Shown here piece by piece: positions 1 to 8,454 of a stretch of 64,000 nt of DNA (the stretch's first letter is position 1; each line of letters opens with the position of its first letter). Origin of the DNA: Hyphomonadaceae bacterium (GTDB lineage Bacteria > Pseudomonadota > Alphaproteobacteria > Caulobacterales > Hyphomonadaceae); the NCBI GenBank assembly GCA_022844345.1, contig JALHLU010000017.1, positions 1 through 64,000 on the forward strand, in the 5' to 3' direction. Below the pieces are notes generated by a model. The model was not told the origin of the DNA. It did not search any database and saw only the letters and a program-made list of their open reading frames with translations. A program made the position numbers and the translations under genes.

Positions 1-372
1 CTCGGGGCCGCGGGCCAATCGGGCGCGGCAAGCGTCGCTTCCGGCCTCGGCGGCGTCGCCCGCGCAGCCGGTGGCGCGGCGGCTTCGCCCCTCCGCCGGG
101 CGGCCTCACGCACCGCCGACAGCATGCGGTCGAGCTTCTCGGAGGGCGGGAAATCCGCCTTCGAAGCCACCGGTGGCACCTCGACCATGGGCACGATCGG
201 CGGAGGCACGGCCGAGGCGGCCGCACCGGCTGACGGACCACCGGCCTGGGCTCGCCGCATGAAGCGCTCCCAAACGCTGAGTCACGGCGTGACAGCGGCC
301 GCCCATGCCGTTCGCAGCGGCGACAGCCACGGCGGCGGCTCCTCCATCAACCTCTCCGAAAGCGACCGCTGA
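1..372 (+). CDS. trbL: TrbL, conjugal transfer membrane protein (C-terminal part only)
   Basis: The reading frame is open from base 1 to the TGA at 370-372 and encodes the low-complexity Ala/Gly/Ser-rich tail typical of the cytoplasmic C-terminus of TrbL, ending in SESDR. TrbL is the polytopic inner-membrane protein (VirB6-like) of the P-type mating-pair formation system. The start and all membrane segments lie left of the window. The stop overlaps the trbF start by one base (TGATG), which supports the assignment through operon order trbL-F-G-I. The tail itself has little sequence specificity, so the name rests on context plus the closing segment. Confidence 0.8.
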   Translation, partial: LGAAGQSGAASVASGLGGVARAAGGAAASPLRRAASRTADSMRSSFSEGGKSAFEATGGTSTMGTIGGGTAEAAAPADGPPAWARRMKRSQTLSHGVTAAAHAVRSGDSHGGGSSINLSESDR

Positions 373-1055
373 TGTTCAAACGACCCTCTACTCACTACGG
401 CAAGTCCCCCGAACCAGAGACGCCTTACCAGCGGGCCGCCCAGGTCTGGGACGATCGTATCGGCGGCGCTCGCGTCCAGGCCAAGAACTGGCGCCTCATG
501 GCCTTCGGATCGCTGATCCTCTCGGCTGGATTCGCTGCCGCGCTCGTCTGGCAATCAGCGCGTGGCACGGTCGTACCCTGGGTGGTGCAGGTCGATCGGC
601 TCGGTCAGGCGCAGGCGGTGGCGCCAGCAGTCGCCGACTATCGCCCGACCGACCCGCAAATCGCCTTCCACCTCGCGCGTTTCATCGAGCAGGTCCGCTC
701 GATCCCGTCCGATGCCATCATCGTCCGCCAGAACTGGCTGCGCGCCTACGACTTCACGACTGATCGCGGCGCGATGGCGCTGAACGACTATGCGCGCTCG
801 AACGACCCTTTCACCAAGGTCGGCCGGCAGCAGGTCGCCGTCGACGTTTCCAGCGTGATCCGCGCGTCGCCGGATAGCTTCCGCGTCGCTTGGACCGAGC
901 GGCGCTACGAGAACGGCCAGCTTGCCGAGACGACCCGCTGGACCGCCATCCTCACCATCGTCGTGCAGGTGCCTCGCAACGCCGACCGGCTGCGAGCGAA
1001 CCCGCTCGGCATCTACGTCAACGCCATCAACTGGTCACGGGAGCTTGGGCAATGA
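372..1055 (+). CDS. trbF: TrbF, conjugal transfer protein (VirB8-like)
   Basis: The 227-residue product has a short cytoplasmic N-terminus, one membrane segment at about residues 43-63 and a periplasmic domain, the layout of TrbF/VirB8 proteins, which act as assembly factors of the conjugation channel at the inner membrane. Motifs such as 'VVPWVVQVDRLG' just after the membrane segment and the closing 'NPLGIYVNAINWSREL' are characteristic of TrbF. It overlaps trbL by one base and trbG by four, so the three are translationally coupled. Length is normal for the family. Confidence 0.95.
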   Translation: MFKRPSTHYGKSPEPETPYQRAAQVWDDRIGGARVQAKNWRLMAFGSLILSAGFAAALVWQSARGTVVPWVVQVDRLGQAQAVAPAVADYRPTDPQIAFHLARFIEQVRSIPSDAIIVRQNWLRAYDFTTDRGAMALNDYARSNDPFTKVGRQQVAVDVSSVIRASPDSFRVAWTERRYENGQLAETTRWTAILTIVVQVPRNADRLRANPLGIYVNAINWSRELGQ

Positions 1056-2077
1056 AGCCGTCTTTCCGTAAAGCCGGAAACCCGGCTTCTCGCACTTCCA
1101 TACTCGCGGCTCTGCTGCTTTCAGCAACTGCGCTCGCCGGCTGCGCCACGATGCAGAAACCGCCCGAGATCTCCTATGACGACGCGGCGCCGGCCGTGCA
1201 GACGGCCGATCCGCCGGGACCAGTGCAGGTCGTGGAACTTCCACGTCCGCTACCGCTGCCGGGGCAGATGAAGCCCGTTGAAGAAACGCGCCGAACCCCG
1301 GAGCCGGCCGATCCAACGGCCCGCGTCAATCAAGCCAATGCCGCCGCGCGCGTGCAGCCGGTGCGCGACGGCTTCATCAACGCCATGCAGGTCTACCCTT
1401 ACACCAGCGGCGCGCTCTATCAGGTCTATACTGCCGTAGGTCAGATCACCGATATCGCGCTGCAGCCTGGCGAGCAGCTCGTGGGCTCCGGGCCGGTGGC
1501 CGCTGGCGACACGGTCCGCTGGATCATCGGCGACACGCAGAGCGGTTCGGGCGCGACTCTGCAAGTCCACATCTTGGTGAAGCCGACCCGCGCCGACCTG
1601 ATGACCAACCTGGTCATCAACACCAATCTGCGGACCTATCACATGGAGCTGCGCTCGACCGAGAGCACCTATATGGCGTCGGTCTCGTGGCAGTACCCGC
1701 AGGATCAGCTCATCGCCCTGCGCCACCAGAACGCGCAGGCCGAGGCAGCGCGTCCCATCGCCACCGGCGTCGACCTCGCCAACATCAACTTCCGCTATGC
1801 CATCGAGGGCGATCGTGCGCCCTGGCGGCCGCTGCGGGCCTATGACGACGGACGGCAGGTCTTCATCGAGTTTCCGCGCGGCATCGGCCAAGGCGAGATG
1901 CCGCCGCTCTTCGTGGTCGGCCCCGAGGGCAACACCTCCGAACTCGTGAACTACCGCGTCCGCGGCAACTACATGATCGTCGATCGCCTGTTCGCGGCCG
2001 CCGAGCTGCGCTTCGGCGCCGGTGACCACCAGAAGCGCGTTCGGATCACCCGCACCGACGGGAGGCCGGCGTCGTGA
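1052..2077 (+). CDS. trbG: TrbG, conjugal transfer lipoprotein/outer-membrane channel component (VirB9-like)
   Basis: The ATG at 1052 overlaps the trbF stop by four bases (ATGA) and gives a 341-residue protein. A signal peptide ends in a lipobox (LAGC, Cys about residue 29), followed by a proline-rich linker and a VirB9/TrbG beta domain with 'YPYTSGALYQVYTAVGQITD' and 'MELRSTESTYMASVSWQYP'. TrbG forms the outer-membrane ring of the mating channel together with TrbI. The last codons overlap the GTG start of trbI. A longer frame upstream within trbF exists but would bury the signal peptide, so the internal ATG is preferred. Confidence 0.95.
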   Translation: MKPSFRKAGNPASRTSILAALLLSATALAGCATMQKPPEISYDDAAPAVQTADPPGPVQVVELPRPLPLPGQMKPVEETRRTPEPADPTARVNQANAAARVQPVRDGFINAMQVYPYTSGALYQVYTAVGQITDIALQPGEQLVGSGPVAAGDTVRWIIGDTQSGSGATLQVHILVKPTRADLMTNLVINTNLRTYHMELRSTESTYMASVSWQYPQDQLIALRHQNAQAEAARPIATGVDLANINFRYAIEGDRAPWRPLRAYDDGRQVFIEFPRGIGQGEMPPLFVVGPEGNTSELVNYRVRGNYMIVDRLFAAAELRFGAGDHQKRVRITRTDGRPAS

Positions 2078-3294
2078 GCGAGCCTGAAGCCCGGAAAGAG
2101 GATGAGGATGATGCACCGCTGACCGGGTCGACCGCCGATGCGGCCGCCCCGATGCGGCTTCGTGCGGAGGCGCCGCGCGTTACGCGGCTGTCGCGCAAGG
2201 TGCTCGCCGGCATCGGTCTCCTGGCGAGCGTGGGCCTGGGCGGAGCGCTGATCTATGCCCTGCAGACGCGCGACGGCGGCAAGTCCGCCGAAGAACTCTA
2301 TTCGACCGAAAACCGATCGACCGCCGACGGCTTGGCGGGCTTGCCCCGCGACTATAGCGGTGTGCCTCAGCTTGGCCCGCCGCTACCCGGCGACCTCGGT
2401 CGTCCCATCCTCGGCGCGCAGAATCGCGGCCAGCGTGTGCCCAATCCCGCCATAGCGCCACCCAATCCTGGTCTCAGCGCCGAGGAGCAACGCCGCCTGC
2501 AGGAAATCGAGAGCGCCCGCACCGCCAAGCTCTTCGCCGGCACGGAGAACCGGCCGACGCCATCATCCGCCTCTGGCACTGCGACGGCTGTTCCGCCGCC
2601 AATACCTGACCTCGCCAGCCTCGGGCTTGCTCCCCAGCCAGCGACGCCGTCGGCCCAGGATCGGCAACTCGCCTTCCTAAACGCCGCCGCCGATCGCCGC
2701 ACCGTCTCGCCGGATCGCATCGCGGCTCCAGCGTCGCCGAACATCCTTCAGGCGGGCGCCGTGATTTCGGCCGCGCTCATCACCGGCATCCGGTCCGATC
2801 TTCCGGGCCAGGTCACCGCGCAAGTGACGGAGAACATCTATGACAGCCCGACGGGCCGCATCCTTCTCGTACCCCAGGGCACCCGCATCATTGGCCAGTA
2901 CGACAACAATGTTCAGTTCGGCCAAAGCCGCGTGCTGCTGGTCTGGAACCGGCTGATCTTCCCGAACGGCCGCTCGATCGTGCTCGAGCGTCAACCTGGC
3001 GCTGATGCCGAAGGTTATGCCGGCCTCAAGGATGGCGTCGACTATCACTGGTGGGATCTTGCCAAGGCGGCGGGCTTGTCCACGCTGCTGAGCATTGGGG
3101 CAGAGCTCGCCACCAACGACGACGACCGCCTGATCCAGGCGATCCGCAACGGCGGGCAGGACACGATCAACGATGCCGGTCAGCAGATCGTTCGCCGCCA
3201 GTTGAACATCGCCCCGACCTTGACGATCCGCCCCGGGTTCCCCGTTCGCGTCATCGTCACCCGCGACCTCGTCCTCGAACCCTACGGAGGCTGA
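2074..3294 (+). CDS. trbI: TrbI, conjugal transfer protein (VirB10-like)
   Basis: The product is 406 residues with a GTG start overlapping trbG (GTGA). It has an acidic N-terminus, one membrane segment at about residues 44-63, a long proline-rich periplasmic linker and a C-terminal VirB10/TrbI beta-barrel domain with 'GAVISAALITGIRSDLPGQV', 'PQGTRIIGQYDN' and a closing 'PGFPVRVIVTRDLVLEPY'. TrbI spans both membranes and couples energy input to channel opening. Family length and gene order are normal. Confidence 0.96.
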   Translation: MSEPEARKEDEDDAPLTGSTADAAAPMRLRAEAPRVTRLSRKVLAGIGLLASVGLGGALIYALQTRDGGKSAEELYSTENRSTADGLAGLPRDYSGVPQLGPPLPGDLGRPILGAQNRGQRVPNPAIAPPNPGLSAEEQRRLQEIESARTAKLFAGTENRPTPSSASGTATAVPPPIPDLASLGLAPQPATPSAQDRQLAFLNAAADRRTVSPDRIAAPASPNILQAGAVISAALITGIRSDLPGQVTAQVTENIYDSPTGRILLVPQGTRIIGQYDNNVQFGQSRVLLVWNRLIFPNGRSIVLERQPGADAEGYAGLKDGVDYHWWDLAKAAGLSTLLSIGAELATNDDDRLIQAIRNGGQDTINDAGQQIVRRQLNIAPTLTIRPGFPVRVIVTRDLVLEPYGG

Positions 3295-3295
3295 C

Positions 3296-3538
3296 ATGGC
3301 AAAGCTGAAGCTCGGGGCCGTTGCCGACGACAAGCCGGTCAAGCTCACGATCGAATTTCCGGCCACCGTCCATCGCGACCTGGTCGCTTACGCGGAAATC
3401 CTGGCCCGCGAAACCGGTCATCCGTTGAGCGACCCAGCCAAGCTGATCGTCCCCATGGTGGAGCGCTTCATGGCAACCGACCGCGGCTTCGCGAAGGCGC
3501 GGCGGCCGCGTCAGTCGCCCGTAGGCAACGCGGGATAG
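3296..3538 (+). CDS. DUF2274 domain protein
   Basis: This 80-residue protein follows trbI after one base. It contains 'KPVKLTIEFPATVHRDLVAYAE' and 'LIVPMVERFMATDR', which I recognise as the DUF2274 family that almost always sits directly after trbI in alphaproteobacterial conjugative elements. The fold looks like a small ribbon-helix-helix-type protein, but no function is established to my knowledge. Its last 28 bases overlap the 3' end of the convergent LysR gene. Confidence 0.85.
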   Translation: MAKLKLGAVADDKPVKLTIEFPATVHRDLVAYAEILARETGHPLSDPAKLIVPMVERFMATDRGFAKARRPRQSPVGNAG

Positions 3539-4470
3539 CGCTCTTGCAGCAGGTTGATGAAACCCGCGAGCGCCGGATTGTCGTTGTCGCCCTGCCAATA
3601 GGCTGCGTAGTTGATCCGGCTCGGACCATTGCCGTCCCGCGCCTCGCGGTAGACGACGCCTGTATAAGAAGCCCCGATGCAGGCTTCGCACATCAGGCTG
3701 ACGCCGAAGCCCGCCCCCACGAGGCTCTTGATGTTCTCGCGGCTGACATCGTGACTGATGACCTTGGGCCGCTCGCCCGGCGCGGCGAGCTTCGCCAGCA
3801 AGATGTCCTGGATCTCCGGCCCGGGATCACGCTGGCTGAAAAGGAAGGTCTCGTCCTTCAGATCAGTCCAATAGACGATGTTGTTGCCCGCCAATCGGTG
3901 AGCTTCGGGCAGCGCCACCATGATGCGCTCGCTCCACAAACCCATGACCTTCCCCTCGCGAGAGATCGGATCGCCCGTCACGATGGCGACATCAAGTCGG
4001 CCAGCGTCGACGCCGGCGAACAGGCATGCGCGTGCGCCTTCATATGCCTGGATTTCGACCTTCGGGAACCGCGACGCATACTCGATCAGGCTGGCCCGCA
4101 GGTTCCCGGCAGACAGCGAGGTGTAGAATCCGGCCGTGAGGCGGCCGGCCTCGCCCCTGCCGATGTCCTTGGCGGTCGCGGCCATATGATCGACCGTTTC
4201 GACAAGATGCCGAGAGGTCCGCAATACCTCGACGCCAGCCGTAGTCAGCCGAACGCCACCGCTGGTTCGTTCGAACAACACGACGCCCAGACGCTCTTCC
4301 AATTGCGAAATGCTGCGGCTCAGGGTTGATTGCTTGACCCCAAGCGCCTCAGCCGCCCGCCGAAAGCTGCGGTAATGCGCAGCGATGATCACACATCGCA
4401 GATGTCTCAGTTCGATATGCGCTTCCGGGGACCGGAAAATCCTCCTGTGATTCCGGTAATCTTTAATCAT
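3511..4470 (-). CDS. LysR-family transcriptional regulator
   Basis: The product is 319 residues from the ATG at 4470, chosen because a GAGGG ribosome site lies just upstream. A longer frame to 4554 exists without such a site. The N-terminal winged helix-turn-helix contains 'RHLRCVIIAAHYRSFRRAAEALGVKQSTLSRSISQLEERLG', typical of LysR, though an extra N-terminal 20 residues precede it. The effector domain follows. The gene is convergent with DUF2274 and divergent from the copper block. LysR genes at this position are common in trb-type elements, so it may regulate transfer; control of the adjacent copper genes is also possible. Confidence 0.9.
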   Translation of the reverse strand: MIKDYRNHRRIFRSPEAHIELRHLRCVIIAAHYRSFRRAAEALGVKQSTLSRSISQLEERLGVVLFERTSGGVRLTTAGVEVLRTSRHLVETVDHMAATAKDIGRGEAGRLTAGFYTSLSAGNLRASLIEYASRFPKVEIQAYEGARACLFAGVDAGRLDVAIVTGDPISREGKVMGLWSERIMVALPEAHRLAGNNIVYWTDLKDETFLFSQRDPGPEIQDILLAKLAAPGERPKVISHDVSRENIKSLVGAGFGVSLMCEACIGASYTGVVYREARDGNGPSRINYAAYWQGDNDNPALAGFINLLQERYPALPTGD

Positions 4471-4759
4471 GGTGCCCTCAAATATCTTTTGCCGGTCGAG
4501 CGTCACCCGGTCGATCCGCATGGCATGCCGAATTATTACTGTTCGAGCAGCCAATTTGGATTGGTAGACCTACTGACGGACCGTAGTCAGCCCAACTACG
4601 AAATACTGTCGCGAAGCGATCACCTAAATCATGTGGGTTCTCTCGATAGGCTTGTCCACCCCAAGTCGTTGAGACACGAAAGCGGTGCCAAGTACGGTAC
4701 GCATTCGAGTTGCATCATGCGGCTTGCGGAGCTGCGAGGGGCAATGCGATATTCCCACA
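4471..4759. promoter_or_regulatory. Divergent intergenic region between the LysR gene and the copper block
   Basis: About 290 bases separate the two divergent genes. The stretch at about 4571-4588 has 5-base inverted arms (CTGAC/GTCAG), of a size that a LysR dimer could bind. I see no confident -35/-10 pair. Assignment as a control region is from gene arrangement only. Confidence 0.35.
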
Positions 4760-5125
4760 ATGACGTACAGGCCAATATGCACACGCTGGCTGTTGCTGCT
4801 GACGGGACTGCTGTTTGCAGTCGCCAGCGTGCAATCGGCCGTTGCGGCACCCGCTGCCGGGTTGAAGCCCATGTCGTCAGACATGAACATGGCGACTGGT
4901 ACGAACCACTCGCCCTGCCACCAGTCACCCGTCAAATCCAGTCACGGCAACAAGCCGGACTGTTGCGCGTCGGATCTGACCTGCTTCAACAAGTGCAGTT
5001 CGGCGGTCGTGGCGATCTCCGTCGGCGATGCTGATCACCAACTCGAGCTTACCAAGGCTGTGTTTCGGCCGGCCGCCTGGACCGACGTAACGCCCAAACC
5101 CCCAATCCATCCTCCCAGCGCCTGA
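4760..5125 (+). CDS. Small exported Cys-rich protein, probably metal-binding
   Basis: From the ATG at 4760 the product is about 121 residues with a clear signal peptide (basic start, 'WLLLLTGLLFAVASVQSAVAA'). The mature part contains 'HSPCHQSPVKSSHGNKPDCC' and then 'LTCFNKCSSAV', in all five cysteines and several histidines, and a proline-rich tail. A start at 4685 would add 25 residues before the signal peptide and is less likely. It is the first gene of the copper operon, followed by a FixH/YtkA-like protein and a Cus-type pump. I recognise small proteins of this kind next to metal efflux genes but cannot name a family with certainty. Metal binding is inferred from residues and context. Confidence 0.6.
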   Translation: MTYRPICTRWLLLLTGLLFAVASVQSAVAAPAAGLKPMSSDMNMATGTNHSPCHQSPVKSSHGNKPDCCASDLTCFNKCSSAVVAISVGDADHQLELTKAVFRPAAWTDVTPKPPIHPPSA

Positions 5126-5192
5126 ACGACGTTTGCCGGCGGCCGAGTTTTGCCGTCGAAGCCATACCATCGTTCAAAGCAAGAGGATCACC

Positions 5193-5588
5193 ATGTCTCG
5201 TATCTTGATACAGGGCGCATTCGCCCTGGCTGTACTGTTTGGCACCATCACCACTGGAACTGCCGCGCCTGATAGCGCCACGAAACCCGAATACCACTTC
5301 ACCGCCCAGCCTGCGGTCTTGAAGGCCGGAGCCTCCACGACTTTCACTGTACAGATCATGTCGCCAGACATGATCCCGGTGACGGGAGCAAAGGTGTCGG
5401 CGACGCGTATCGACATGGGGCCTGACGGCATGGCGGAAATGACCACAAAGGTCGTGGCCGTCGGTTCGACCGGAGACACCTTCACGACCACACTTCCCAT
5501 GCCCGGACGTTGGGCGGTGACCATCGAGGCGCAAATTCCCGGTGAAGCCGTTCCTGTTCGCGGTCAGGTCATCCTCGTGGCGAAATAA
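5193..5588 (+). CDS. FixH/YtkA-like exported protein
   Basis: The 131-residue protein starts at the ATG at 5193, preceded by an AAGAGGA ribosome site. A signal peptide ends near 'GTAAPDS'. The rest is a single beta-rich domain with 'FTVQIMSPDMIPVTGAKVSATRIDM', '...MAEMTTK' and 'PGRWAVTIEAQIPGE', the pattern of FixH/YtkA-like domains, which often accompany copper handling. Conserved Met-containing turns ('SPDMIP', 'RIDMGPDGM') could bind Cu(I). It lies between the Cys-rich protein and the TolC gene of the Cus-type system, suggesting a periplasmic accessory role. Confidence 0.75.
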   Translation: MSRILIQGAFALAVLFGTITTGTAAPDSATKPEYHFTAQPAVLKAGASTTFTVQIMSPDMIPVTGAKVSATRIDMGPDGMAEMTTKVVAVGSTGDTFTTTLPMPGRWAVTIEAQIPGEAVPVRGQVILVAK

Positions 5589-5602
5589 CCCCACGGATTG
5601 GC

Positions 5603-5625
5603 GGCACCGGCTTCGACCGGTTGCC
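5603..5625 (+). other. Intercistronic hairpin before the TolC gene
   Basis: Arms GGCACCGG and CCGGTTGCC pair around a six-base loop, with one bulged base. There is no T-run after it, so it is more likely an mRNA processing or stability element than a terminator. It lies just upstream of the GGAGG ribosome site of the next gene. Confidence 0.35.
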
Positions 5626-5650
5626 TCCTTCCCAAGTCTTGGAGGAAACC

Positions 5651-6952
5651 ATGATGCGAAGGGCAAGGCCTGCCTCGTGCGGGATCGTCACGCTTGTGCT
5701 GTTGGTGTTCGTTTGGGCGGCGGGGTCGCAGGCACGCGCTGAACCCCTGAGCCTGTCACAGGCGCTGCGGCTCGCTGACCAGGAAAGCCAAGGTCTGATG
5801 GCCGGGCGTGCCGAGGTCGCGGCATCCAGCGAAGACGCTGCAGCGGCCCGACAGCTACCCGACCCGACATTGTCGGTCGGCATCCAGAACCTGCCGTTCA
5901 CAGGCGCAGACCGGTTCAACTTCAACCGCGATGACATGACCATGAAGACCATCGGCCTGTCGCAACAGTGGGTCAGCGGGTCAAAGCGCACGGCCCGAGC
6001 CGAGCGGGCGCGACTTCGCGGTGCCTTGGACATGGCTCAGGCGGATGCAGATCAACTTGGGATACGCCAGGAGGTCGCGGCGAACTGGGTCGCTCTCCTG
6101 TTGGCCATGCTCGTGGAACATCTCCTGGATCAGGAGAAGCAATTGCTGTCGGCGCTCATCGACGGCATGGATGCGAATGTCGCTTCTTCCACCGTGCCCG
6201 CCGGGGACGCCATTGCCGCCCGTCAGGCCTTGTTGGAGCATGACAACGAACATGCTGAACTGGATGCCAGGATTGATACCCTGAAAGCGGCTCTTTCCCG
6301 CTGGACACTCTTGACCGACCCGGAACCCAGCGGCGCTCTCCCAGATCTCATGGCGGCCCCAGCCGATCCCGCTCACCTTGAGATCTTGGTTCAGTCGCAT
6401 GCGGCAGTTGGGGCCGCAACTGCGGCATTGCGTGCCGCCGAAGCCGATACCGCCGTTACGCGAGCGGAACGTCATCCAGATTGGGCAACAGAGCTCAGCT
6501 TCGGCCAGCGCGACGGCGACAGGTCGCAGATGGTCTCACTGATGTTCTCCGTGCCGCTGCCCATCAACCGGGCGGCGAGGCAGGATCGCGCGGTGGAGGC
6601 AACCCGTTCGCGCGAAATCGCCGCCGCGGCGATGGTCGAGGCGGCGCGCCGCAAGGCCCTCGCCGAAATACGATCCATGTGGGCGACGTGGCAGTCGGCC
6701 TCGGGTCGGCTGCAGCGCTTCGACGATGCATTGTTGCCGCTGGCCAGGCAGCAGGCCGATCTGGCGGCTGCACGCTATGGCGCAGGAACCGGCACCCTCA
6801 AGGACGCCATAGAGGCCGAGCGCAACCGGATCGACATCGAACGGGAACGGCTGGCCCTGCTCGGCGATCTCGGGCGTGCCTGGGTCAACCTGACGCTACT
6901 CGACGGGGACCGCACACAATCCTTGCTCCGGACAAATGAGGCCAGCCAATGA
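5651..6952 (+). CDS. TolC-family outer membrane channel of a Cus-type pump
   Basis: The ATG at 5651 follows a GGAGGAAACC ribosome site. The product is 433 residues with a signal peptide ending near 'SQARAEP', then two outer-membrane efflux repeats with long helical stretches: 'PDPTLSVGIQNLP' in the first half and 'PLPINRAARQDRAVEATR' in the second. It overlaps the adaptor gene by four bases (ATGA), so it is the outer-membrane partner of the adaptor and RND genes that follow. No lipobox is visible, unlike E. coli CusC. Confidence 0.9.
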   Translation: MMRRARPASCGIVTLVLLVFVWAAGSQARAEPLSLSQALRLADQESQGLMAGRAEVAASSEDAAAARQLPDPTLSVGIQNLPFTGADRFNFNRDDMTMKTIGLSQQWVSGSKRTARAERARLRGALDMAQADADQLGIRQEVAANWVALLLAMLVEHLLDQEKQLLSALIDGMDANVASSTVPAGDAIAARQALLEHDNEHAELDARIDTLKAALSRWTLLTDPEPSGALPDLMAAPADPAHLEILVQSHAAVGAATAALRAAEADTAVTRAERHPDWATELSFGQRDGDRSQMVSLMFSVPLPINRAARQDRAVEATRSREIAAAAMVEAARRKALAEIRSMWATWQSASGRLQRFDDALLPLARQQADLAAARYGAGTGTLKDAIEAERNRIDIERERLALLGDLGRAWVNLTLLDGDRTQSLLRTNEASQ

Positions 6953-8454
6953 ACCGCAAGACACTCCAGGTTCTGGTGATGGGAGCGGGCGTTCTCGCCG
7001 CTGCTGGCTTCGGTTACTGGATCGGTCATCGTACAGCACCAACCGGTGGGCCCCCGGCGGTGTCATCCAACAAAGACACCAACCAGAGCGGCAAGCGGGT
7101 TCTCTATTGGCATGATCCCATGGTGCCGGGCCAGCGCTTCGACAAACCTGGCAAGTCGCCATTCATGAACATGGAACTGGTGCCGGTCTACGCGGACGGC
7201 GAAGCCGCCACCGGCGTGAGCATAGACCCTGTCATGGCGCAGAATCTGGGGCTACGCACCGCCAAGGTGACGCGTCAGCGGTTCGGGTCTGCATTGGAGG
7301 CGCCGGGCGTGGTCGCCGTGCCGGAAGGCAATGACGTGTTGCTCCAGGCGCGGACTGCCGGAACCATCGTGCGGGTTCATGTTTCAGGCAGTTATGCGGC
7401 GGTGAGGCAGGATGACCCACTTCTCACCATCACCAGCCCGGAACTCATTGCCGCACTGCGCGAATTTCAGGTGCTCAACGAATCCATCTCACCGGACCTT
7501 GCACCGCTTCGCGAGGCGGCAATGCAGCGGCTCAAGGTTCTTGGGGTCGATCAGGCCAGTATTGAAAAGGCTGAGCAGGGATCAACGGCCGCCCTGACGC
7601 TGGTTCAACGTGCCCCTGCCTCCGGCATCATTCGAGAACTGACGGCGCGCGAGGGAATGACGGTCGCTCCTGGCCAGATGCTGGCGAGGATATCACCAAT
7701 ATCCCCGATCTGGATCGAGGCCGCCCTCCCCGAGGCAAGCACCGGTTCGATCCACCCTGGGAATATGGCTTTCGTCTCAGCGCCGGGTCTGATGGGCGCC
7801 CCGATCGCTGCCAAGGTCGTCGCCGTTCTTCCCACCGTTGACCCCGTGACGCGCACACGTGGCGTGCGGCTTGAGACTGCCAATCATGACATGACGCTGG
7901 TACCCGGCATGACGGCGCGGGTGCGCTTCGATGGGGGCGCCGGAGAACAGGTGCTCGCCATACCCGATGAAGCGATCATCCGTACCGGAACGCGCGCGTT
8001 GGTCTACGTGCAAAACGAAGCCGGCAGGTTCGTGCCGGTCGAGATCGACGCCGGGCGGACGATCGACGGCCGGACTGAGGTGCGTTCGGGGCTCGATGAA
8101 GGCGCCAGGGTGGTCAGTTCGGCGCAGTTCCTGATCGACTCCGAATCCAATCTACGCGCCGCAGGGGAACGTGTGCAGGCGCCGGCGAAAGCGCCGACCG
8201 GGGCCTCCGGCTATGAGGGGAAGGGCGTGGTGATTGGCTCCGCGGCCGGACAGGTAACTCTGCGCCACGAGGCTGTGCCGGCTGCGAACTGGCCGGCCAT
8301 GATCATGACGTTCACGCTCGCGCCAGGCGTCAATGCCACCATGCCGACGGGCACGGTGGTGCGCTTCCGCTTCCGGATGGACGCCGGCAAGCCGCCGATA
8401 GTCACCTCACTCGAGGCCGAGTCCAGACTCGGCCGCACGGGAGGCACGCCATGA
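6949..8454 (+). CDS. cusB: CusB-type RND periplasmic adaptor with N-terminal HMBD and fused C-terminal CusF-like domain
   Basis: The product is 501 residues. An N-terminal anchor (about residues 6-24) is followed by a heavy-metal-binding domain at about 52-82 ('[12 protein letters not shown]', '[10 protein letters not shown]'), the CusB hairpin and barrel domains, and a tail from about residue 420 resembling CusF. In this tail H440, W448, M451 and M453 keep the spacing of the four CusF Cu(I)/Ag(I) ligands (H-x7-W-x2-M-x-M). CusF is a separate chaperone in E. coli; here it is fused. The gene overlaps the TolC gene and the cusA gene by four bases each. Substrate Cu(I)/Ag(I) is well supported. 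Confidence 0.93.
   Translation: MNRKTLQVLVMGAGVLAAAGFGYWIGHRTAPTGGPPAVSSNKDTNQSGKRVLYWHDPMVPGQRFDKPGKSPFMNMELVPVYADGEAATGVSIDPVMAQNLGLRTAKVTRQRFGSALEAPGVVAVPEGNDVLLQARTAGTIVRVHVSGSYAAVRQDDPLLTITSPELIAALREFQVLNESISPDLAPLREAAMQRLKVLGVDQASIEKAEQGSTAALTLVQRAPASGIIRELTAREGMTVAPGQMLARISPISPIWIEAALPEASTGSIHPGNMAFVSAPGLMGAPIAAKVVAVLPTVDPVTRTRGVRLETANHDMTLVPGMTARVRFDGGAGEQVLAIPDEAIIRTGTRALVYVQNEAGRFVPVEIDAGRTIDGRTEVRSGLDEGARVVSSAQFLIDSESNLRAAGERVQAPAKAPTGASGYEGKGVVIGSAAGQVTLRHEAVPAANWPAMIMTFTLAPGVNATMPTGTVVRFRFRMDAGKPPIVTSLEAESRLGRTGGTP

Noticed and set aside
4330-5034. Open frame of 234 codons running from the LysR gene into the copper block
   Set aside because: Overlaps LysR antisense and the signal peptide gene in another frame; no start site or family.
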